A stretch of DNA of 64,000 bases from Maea johnstoni. Taxonomy: Eukaryota > Annelida > Polychaeta > Spionida > Magelonidae. The notes under the pieces are model-generated. The model had not been told where the DNA came from, made no database searches, and saw only the letters and a list, made by a program, of their open reading frames with translations. Location: contig OZ012700.1 of the NCBI GenBank assembly GCA_963942565.1, forward strand, positions 24,344,079 to 24,408,078, written 5' to 3'. Below, piece by piece: positions 58,855-64,000 of this stretch. The position numbers were made by a program, and so were the translations under genes. Each line of letters opens with the position of its first letter. Positions within the stretch are counted from its first letter, which is position 1.

Positions 58855-59081
58855 AACCCATTCACACTCAAGAGTTTTTCTAGAAATATTGTCTGCTACT
58901 TTCATACTTTTGGAAATAACTTGGGAATAAATCGAAACTTTGCAAAATATTTCAAGGAGAGTTGTTGTTTATCCTCTGATCAACATTTCTCCTTCAAATG
59001 TTTTCAAAAAAATGCTTTAGTAAGGAAAATATTTCCAAAATTATCAGGCCTCTTTTATCCCCTGAGTGTAAATGGGTTAAT
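58855..59081. mobile_element. Family-B MITE, complete, with TTAA ends
   Basis: TTAACCCATTCACACTC to GAGTGTAAATGGGTTAA; internal CAAGGAGAGTTGTTG and AACATTTCTCCTTCAAAT. A good reference copy. Confidence 0.85.
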
Positions 59082-59253
59082 GTACTGTAAAGATATTTAA
59101 TTGCTGCACCAAGCGTACATGCATTGCAAGATCAAAGAAAGGAAGCAAGTATTTGACTAATTGTCTGACCACATATAATTTGGCTTATTTCTTAGTTCGC
59201 TTAAAAAAATCAACTTGCAATAAAACTATACAGGCACTTTATGATGTAATTTC

Positions 59254-59478
59254 CTAGCTCTCCAATAGGCGGCTTCGTGAGGAAGCAAGCGGACTTGAAG
59301 AGCGTGCCATCGTGCGAGAGATGCTCCTCATACTGTCGGCGAGTCTCTCAAACTCCTCCCACTTCCCGCTCTGCAACTCCGTTTCCATCCGTTTCTCTCG
59401 CTCCACCTGGCCAAGCTCCGCCTCCAGCGTGTGGATGTGAGACTCAAGCCGGATGACCTCCTTTTCCTTGTCTGCCAG
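59254..59478 (-). CDS. Coiled-coil gene, terminal exon
   Basis: 74 residues from LADKEKEVIRLESHIHTLEA through SGKWEEFERLADSMRSIS to LLES and TAG. Acceptor TATTGTTTTCCAG. Confidence 0.88.
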   Translation of the reverse strand: MADKEKEVIRLESHIHTLEAELGQVEREKRMETELQSGKWEEFERLADSMRSISRTMARSSSPLASSRSRLLES

Positions 59479-60691
59479 CTGGAAAACAATATAAATATAG
59501 GTCAGTTCATGAAAATAGAATAAAGGTCAAAACAGGACAACAGAATATAGGTCAAATCATGACAATTAAATATAGGTCATACCATGACAAAATAATATAG
59601 GTCAAATCTTGACAATAGAATATAGGTCAAATCGTGACAAAAGAATATAGGTCAAATCATGACAATAGAATGTAGGTCAAATAATGACAAATCAAGTCCA
59701 GGGTTCTATCAGTGTTTGACCTTTGAGGAAAATCCACATTAGGAAATAAAGAAGATCGGTAACTTTCAAAAAAAATGTAGTTTCTTCACCTTCCCAAAGG
59801 TGGCAGTACTGAATTTCATGTTTCTGCAGATCATCCAGATGGATGACAAGCAGTTGTTAATCCCTGCGTAACTAAGATCTGTGAAATAGGTTGTACATTG
59901 GCATTTTTCCATTCATCACTATTTACTCTACTTACCTAACATGACAGGGTTTAGGTGGTTATCAAAAATATTTGCGTCCTCGAGCTTTGGACAAAAAAAG
60001 CCTCAGCATTGAAAGGGCTAATTACTCTACCTTCCAGTAGATGGCAGCACTGACTTACCTGTTTCTGCAGATCAGCCACATGGTCCACAAGCAGTTGTTC
60101 ATACACAAGTAACTCAGATTTGTAAAAGGCATTTTTCTTTCATCACTTATTACTCTACTCTTCCAGTAGATGGCAGCACTGACTTATCTGTTTCTGCAGA
60201 TCGCCCACATGGTCCACAAGCAGTTGTTCATACACAAGTAACTCAGATTTGTAAAAGGCATTTTTCTTTCATCACTTATTACTCTACTCTTCCAGTAGAT
60301 GGCAGCACTGACTTATCTGTTTCTGCAGATCGCCCACATGGTCCACAAGCAGTTGTTCATACACAAGTAACTCAGATTTGTAAAAGGCATTTTTCTTTCA
60401 TCACTTATTACTCTACTCTTCCAGTAGATGGCAGCACTAACTAACCTGTTTCTGCAGATCAGCCACATGGTCCACAAGTAGTTGTTTATCCCTGCGTAGC
60501 TGTGAGTTCTCGCTGTCCGTATGGCTGTGGATACCCTGGAGCTCCGAGAGGCGACTCTGGGTTGTGGAGGCGCTTAGGTCAATACTGGTATTAATGGTCT
60601 CCTGCTTAGCCAACTGAAACACACAACAAAATAAAGCTGCAATGATATTCTATAGAAGTAGTAGTAGTAGTAGGAGTAGTGTTGGTAGTAA

Positions 60692-60748
<57 letters not shown>

Positions 60749-62897
60749 AAGTAGTAGTAGTAGTCCAATCAGGTATGGCGTAACAAATAAGGAAAGAGCA
60801 TGTTCTAGCTTGTTGTGCAAGCGTTCACGCTCGTAGCGACTGTGGGTTGCGGCTATAAGGAAGATCGCCAGTACACCTGGAGAATTTTTTCCTAACCTGT
60901 TAAGTGCACATGCGCTTAATCGGAAAAATATGGTATGTCTATTGGCATTTTTCCATTCAGCGCTAATTATTCATCACCAGTATAAGGAAGTATATACCGT
61001 ATTACCCCGTGTACACCCCGCACTTTTATACACTGCAGTACATATTTCAATGAGGGGGTGCGTGTTATCAACGGGTACATAAACCAGAACTGTTTTACGT
61101 CAATGCTATGGGTGCGGAGAGGTGTGGGGCATGGTTGAAAATCTGGCGACTTCTGTCATCAGTAATTATAACTAATTTACTATTTCGTCGGGGTTGAGCT
61201 TGGGGGTCGAGTTACCGATGATAACACTATAGCAGGCCCTTGTCAAGTATTGGCATTGATTATGATGATTGCTATTCTGATACCATGCATGTACCTGAGT
61301 TTGATTAAAGATAGACAACCCGTACTGGTAATTGGTATCACTTGCACAGTGCCTCTAAGAACTATAAACACTGTACGCCTTAAGCATCTAATTCCCTAAT
61401 TAAGAGGCAACTGGGTTACGATACGGGGGTCAAGTACTTAACCCGACACTCCCCAACTCTGCCTGCGTGTTATTAACGGGGAATTGTATTTTACACATGG
61501 GAAGGGGACTTGGGGAGGGGGTGCGTATTACCTATGGGGTGCGGGGTGTACGCGGGGTAATACGGTAGACTCACCTGGTCCATGTAATGCCTGACGCGTT
61601 CTCTCTCCTGTTGTAGAAGCTTATTGCTGTGATCCAGCTCCATCTGAAGATGCTTCTCTTTTTCCTTGGTCGTCACCAGCTCTGTTATGCTACTGGCCCG
61701 CCGAGTGTCCATGCTTTCTCGCAACTCCTTCTCCTGAGCAAAAACAATATACAAATATGACACCTCGGTGGGGGTAACATGATGGAATGTATCCCCGAGG
61801 GAGGAATGCTACTAGCAACTCCTTCTCCGGAAAAAAAATTATGTGAGAGGGGGATTCAGGATTTCTGTGTAGGGGATTCTGTATGCTCTGTTATACTACT
61901 TGCGCGTCGAGTGTCCATGCTTTCTCTTAACTCCTTCTCCTAGGTAAAGACAAAGAAGTTTATGAAAGGGGGGGGGATTCAGGGTTTTCTGTATAGGGGG
62001 GTTTGTTATGTATGCTCTGTTATGCTACTGACGCGCCATGTGTCCATGCTTTCTCTCAACTCCTTCTCCTAGGTAAAGACAAAGAAGTTTATGAAAGGGG
62101 GGGGATTCAGGGTTTTCTGTATAGGGGGGTTTGTTATGTATGCTCTGTTATGCTACTGACGCGCCATGTGTCCATGCTTTCTCTCAACTCCTTCTCCTAA
62201 GTAAAAGCAAAGAAGTTTATGAAAGGATGCAATTATTTTAAGTTTCTTGAAAACCTCCTTTTTGGACAGGCAATGAATTAAAAAAAAATTCAATTTTGAC
62301 TTTTTGAGGGTAACAACCAAACCTAACAAACTATCTTCTAGGACAAGGCTGGGGTCTACATTGACCTTTTTTTACACAAAGAGCTATTGAATCTAGTTGG
62401 AATAAGGATTTTTTAAAGGAACTGAGTAACTAAATCTGGATGGGCACAAATTTTGGAATTGCCATTTTGGGCAAGCAGTTTTGAAATCCTGGCTTAGTCC
62501 CTGTTCATGGTCCTTATGACTTTTTTTTAAATTTTGGGGCAATCCCCCTATGGGTGCGCTCCTGATTATTATTTCAAAAAACAAGCCAAAAACGATATTT
62601 GTAAAAAAACAAACATACATAGACAATACAAATGACAAAAGCTGGTAACATAGAGCAAAAAGTTATCAGATAAGGTTACATATTAACAGTAAGCAATAAA
62701 TGTGTTATCAAGAGTCCTTGGTCCGTATGACTTACCCTGTCTAGTTGTTTCTGGTATTCCAGAACCTGTTGGTTGAGCAAGGCGTTTTCCTTCACCAGAT
62801 GAGACGAGTCGTCCGAGATCTTGTTACGTAGAAATCGATCCTGTTCTGCATTCATTTCCGTCTCCTTCAGTTTCTGCCGTAACATCCGGATTTCATC
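59254..62897 (-). CDS. Unidentified coiled-coil protein, C-terminal four exons
   Basis: In coding order the exons are 62736-62897, 61575-61733, 60446-60613 and 59254-59478, all phase 0 and of whole-codon length (54, 53, 56 and 74 residues plus stop). The 237 residues are almost entirely heptad-like helix rich in Glu, Lys, Gln, Leu (KLKETEMNAEQDRFLRNK; MDTRRASSITELVTTKEKEK; SQLRRDKQLLVDHVADLQKQ; RLESHIHTLEAELGQVEREK). A Ser/Arg-rich tail (MARSSSPLASSRSRLLES) ends the protein. This looks like a centrosomal, ciliary or Golgi-type coiled-coil protein, but I do not recognise the family. An acceptor at 62898 shows that more exons lie upstream outside the window. It is in the same direction as SLC20, with about 15 kb between. 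Confidence 0.85.
59493..59697. repeat. Minisatellite of about 28 bp with eight AGGTCA half-sites
   Basis: Unit like AATATAGGTCAAATCATGAC. Seven of eight units carry TAGGTCA (one TAAAGGTCA), preceded by an AT stretch. It is 15 bp from the terminal exon. Confidence 0.92.
59800..60460 (-). repeat. Exon-edge minisatellite with splice donors (5 units, 129 bp)
   Basis: The 3' end of the exon at 60446-60613 (CAGATCAGCCACATGGTCCA on +) with its donor and following intron recurs at 60062, 60191 and 60320 at exactly 129-bp steps, plus a diverged copy at 59821. The 60062 copy keeps a good donor (CAG|GTAAGT); the next two read GATAAGT. A piece of family-A MITE (59935-60022) separates the oldest unit. 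Confidence 0.9.
60446..60613 (-). CDS. Coiled-coil gene, penultimate exon
   Basis: 56 residues from LAKQETINTSIDLSAS to LLVDHVADLQKQ. Acceptor GTGTGTTTCAG, donor CAG|GTTAGT. Confidence 0.88.
60652..60762. repeat. GTA trinucleotide microsatellite
   Basis: About 110 bp of GTA/TAG repeats. Confidence 0.95.
60998..61569. mobile_element. Tc1/mariner-like element with CCGTATTACCCCG ends
   Basis: CCGTATTACCCCGTGTACAC is inverted at the right end (complement CCGTATTACCCCGCGTACAC), with TA on each side. The interior (572 bp) is non-coding. It ends only a few bases from the donor of the 61575 exon. Confidence 0.88.
61575..61733 (-). CDS. Coiled-coil gene, exon
   Basis: 53 residues from EKELRESMDTRRASSITELV to RERVRHYMDQ. 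Acceptor TTTTTGCTCAG, donor CAG|GTGAGT. Confidence 0.88.
61685..62210 (-). repeat. Exon-edge minisatellite with splice acceptors (real edge plus 3-4 units)
   Basis: The first part of the exon at 61575-61733 with its acceptor recurs: TGTCCATGCTTTCTC begins near 61912, 62041 and 62169 (steps 129 and 128), and a scrap lies near 61806. Copies keep an acceptor (CTTTACCTAG before GAGAAGGAG). Their frame soon meets a stop. Confidence 0.9.
62211..62735. other. No gene; MITE fragment
   Basis: Similar over about 180 bp to 46700-46885 (ACTAAATCTGGATGGGCACA; TTTGAAATCCTGGCTTAG), an end of the TAGCCAG family. Otherwise intronic. Confidence 0.5.
62736..62897 (-). CDS. Coiled-coil gene, most 5' visible exon
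   Basis: 54 residues from DEIRMLRQKLKETEMNAEQD to LNQQVLEYQKQLDR. Acceptor TTAACCTGTACAG, donor AGG|GTAAGT. Confidence 0.88.
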
Positions 62898-64000
62898 CTG
62901 TACAGGTTAATAATGACAACAATGGTGATCATGCAACAATGGAAGGCAACAATGGCAGTATTGTCATTATAGGATACAGTGAAATTATTTTTTGACTGAA
63001 GTAATTTGCCTTAACAATCAATAAGTATTTTATAATAAAACGTTCATGCATGTAGCAAGCCAAAAAGGACTGGCAATTTTGGCGATGTTTCTCTAACTAC
63101 AGCATCTTTTAAAAAAACAATTGAAGGAGAAACTGATACTTAACACATTCATGCCCAAAGTACCCAAAACCGCCAGACTATTTTGGTGATATCTCTTTAA
63201 CAAATTCATTTTTCAGAAATTATTTGTAGGAGAAATGTTGATCAGAAACTAACCAAAAAGTATCCTTCAAATATTTTTACCATTCTTGATTAGTTTGATA
63301 GTTATCTTTAAAAGTACCATAGTTCCAGACGACACTTGTCAAGGAGACCTCCAGGCATGAATGGGTCAACATTGTGATACACTACAGTCAGCATTGCTGT
63401 GAAGAGAGTAGGCAATACAAGATGGAGTAGCACTACGTTAACCCATTAACCCTTTCACGCCTTGAGATCTCCTGGACAAGTGTCGTCTGGACTTTTGATA
63501 CTTTTTTTAAAATAAATTTGGAATTAATCATAAATTCACAAAATATGTAAAGGAGAGTTTAGGGTTGGATTTTGATCAAAACATTTCTGTTAAATATGTT
63601 CTAAAAATTGCTTTTGTTAGAGAGATAGCACCAAAATAGTGAGGCAATTTAGGGCACTACAGGCATGAATGGGTTAATGCTAGCAGCAGCCGAAAAAAGC
63701 ATGGCAACTTTGATGAAATATTTTAGGCGAAAGCATAGTACAGAAAGTATTTGAAGGAGAAATGTTAATGCGAACATGAAAAACAAGTCTCCTATAAATG
63801 ATTTGTAAAATGACGCTTAATTTCTTGTCAAAAGAAAGTTATTGTCAAAGGTATCATAGATTTAGACGGGAATTTCTAGACAAGTTCTTTAAAGCATGAA
63901 TAGGTTAAAAGTCTACAGTTCTCAGAGTCTGACGTAACTTGTCCTACTTTCACAAGTAAAAATGCCCAAACTTGGTTTGGATAATAAGGCAGACATAGAT
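62898..64000. mobile_element. Intron with three family-B MITEs
   Basis: Copies at about 63130-63370, 63440-63678 and 63664-63907, each with a GGCATGAATGGGTTAA-like end or GAAGGAGAAATGTT core. No further exon is visible before the window ends. Confidence 0.65.

Overview
This is a eukaryotic, intron-containing, very repeat-rich window, most likely from a cephalochordate (amphioxus, Branchiostoma type). The clues are a CR1/L2-group LINE whose protein carries a 2A ribosome-skipping motif (DIETNPGP) ahead of a PHD finger; chordate-style SLC20 and CCDC127 genes split into many short exons; and a striking abundance of short tandem arrays whose units span exon-intron borders, a type reported from amphioxus genes as 'mirage' minisatellites. 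Assignment is by inference; a related invertebrate deuterostome is not excluded.

Host genes: (1) a CCDC127-like gene on + (coding exons 10843-10981 and 12791-13314), a 220-residue protein with an N-terminal membrane segment and coiled coils. (2) a sodium/phosphate cotransporter of the SLC20 (PiT) family on -, ten coding exons from 44223 down to 24743, all splice phases compatible; the N-terminal exons are not visible and may lie in the 200-N assembly gap at 49940-50139. (3) the C-terminal four exons of an unidentified coiled-coil protein on - (62897 down to 59254), whose 5' part lies beyond the window. The rest of the window is intergenic or intronic and nearly saturated with repeats.

Mobile DNA: an intact LINE ORF (3704-7189, -), a LINE remnant (53340-53970, -), a tRNA-derived SINE with a 13-bp target duplication (16924-17205), an LTR fossil (about 3172-3500), several hAT-like elements with 8-bp duplications, a hAT-like MITE family with 5-bp duplications, and at least six other MITE families. 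Two MITE families with TTAA-like ends contribute about 40 copies between them. Microsatellites (TA, TG, AAT, TAC, CATA, GGAT) are frequent.

The most interesting pattern is that at least six exons in all three host genes have one edge (with its splice site) copied into the adjacent intron as a tandem array of 2-8 units. In the CCDC127-like gene the copied edge includes the start codon, so each copy holds a short reading frame; in the coiled-coil gene two neighbouring exons carry arrays with the same period of about 129 bp.
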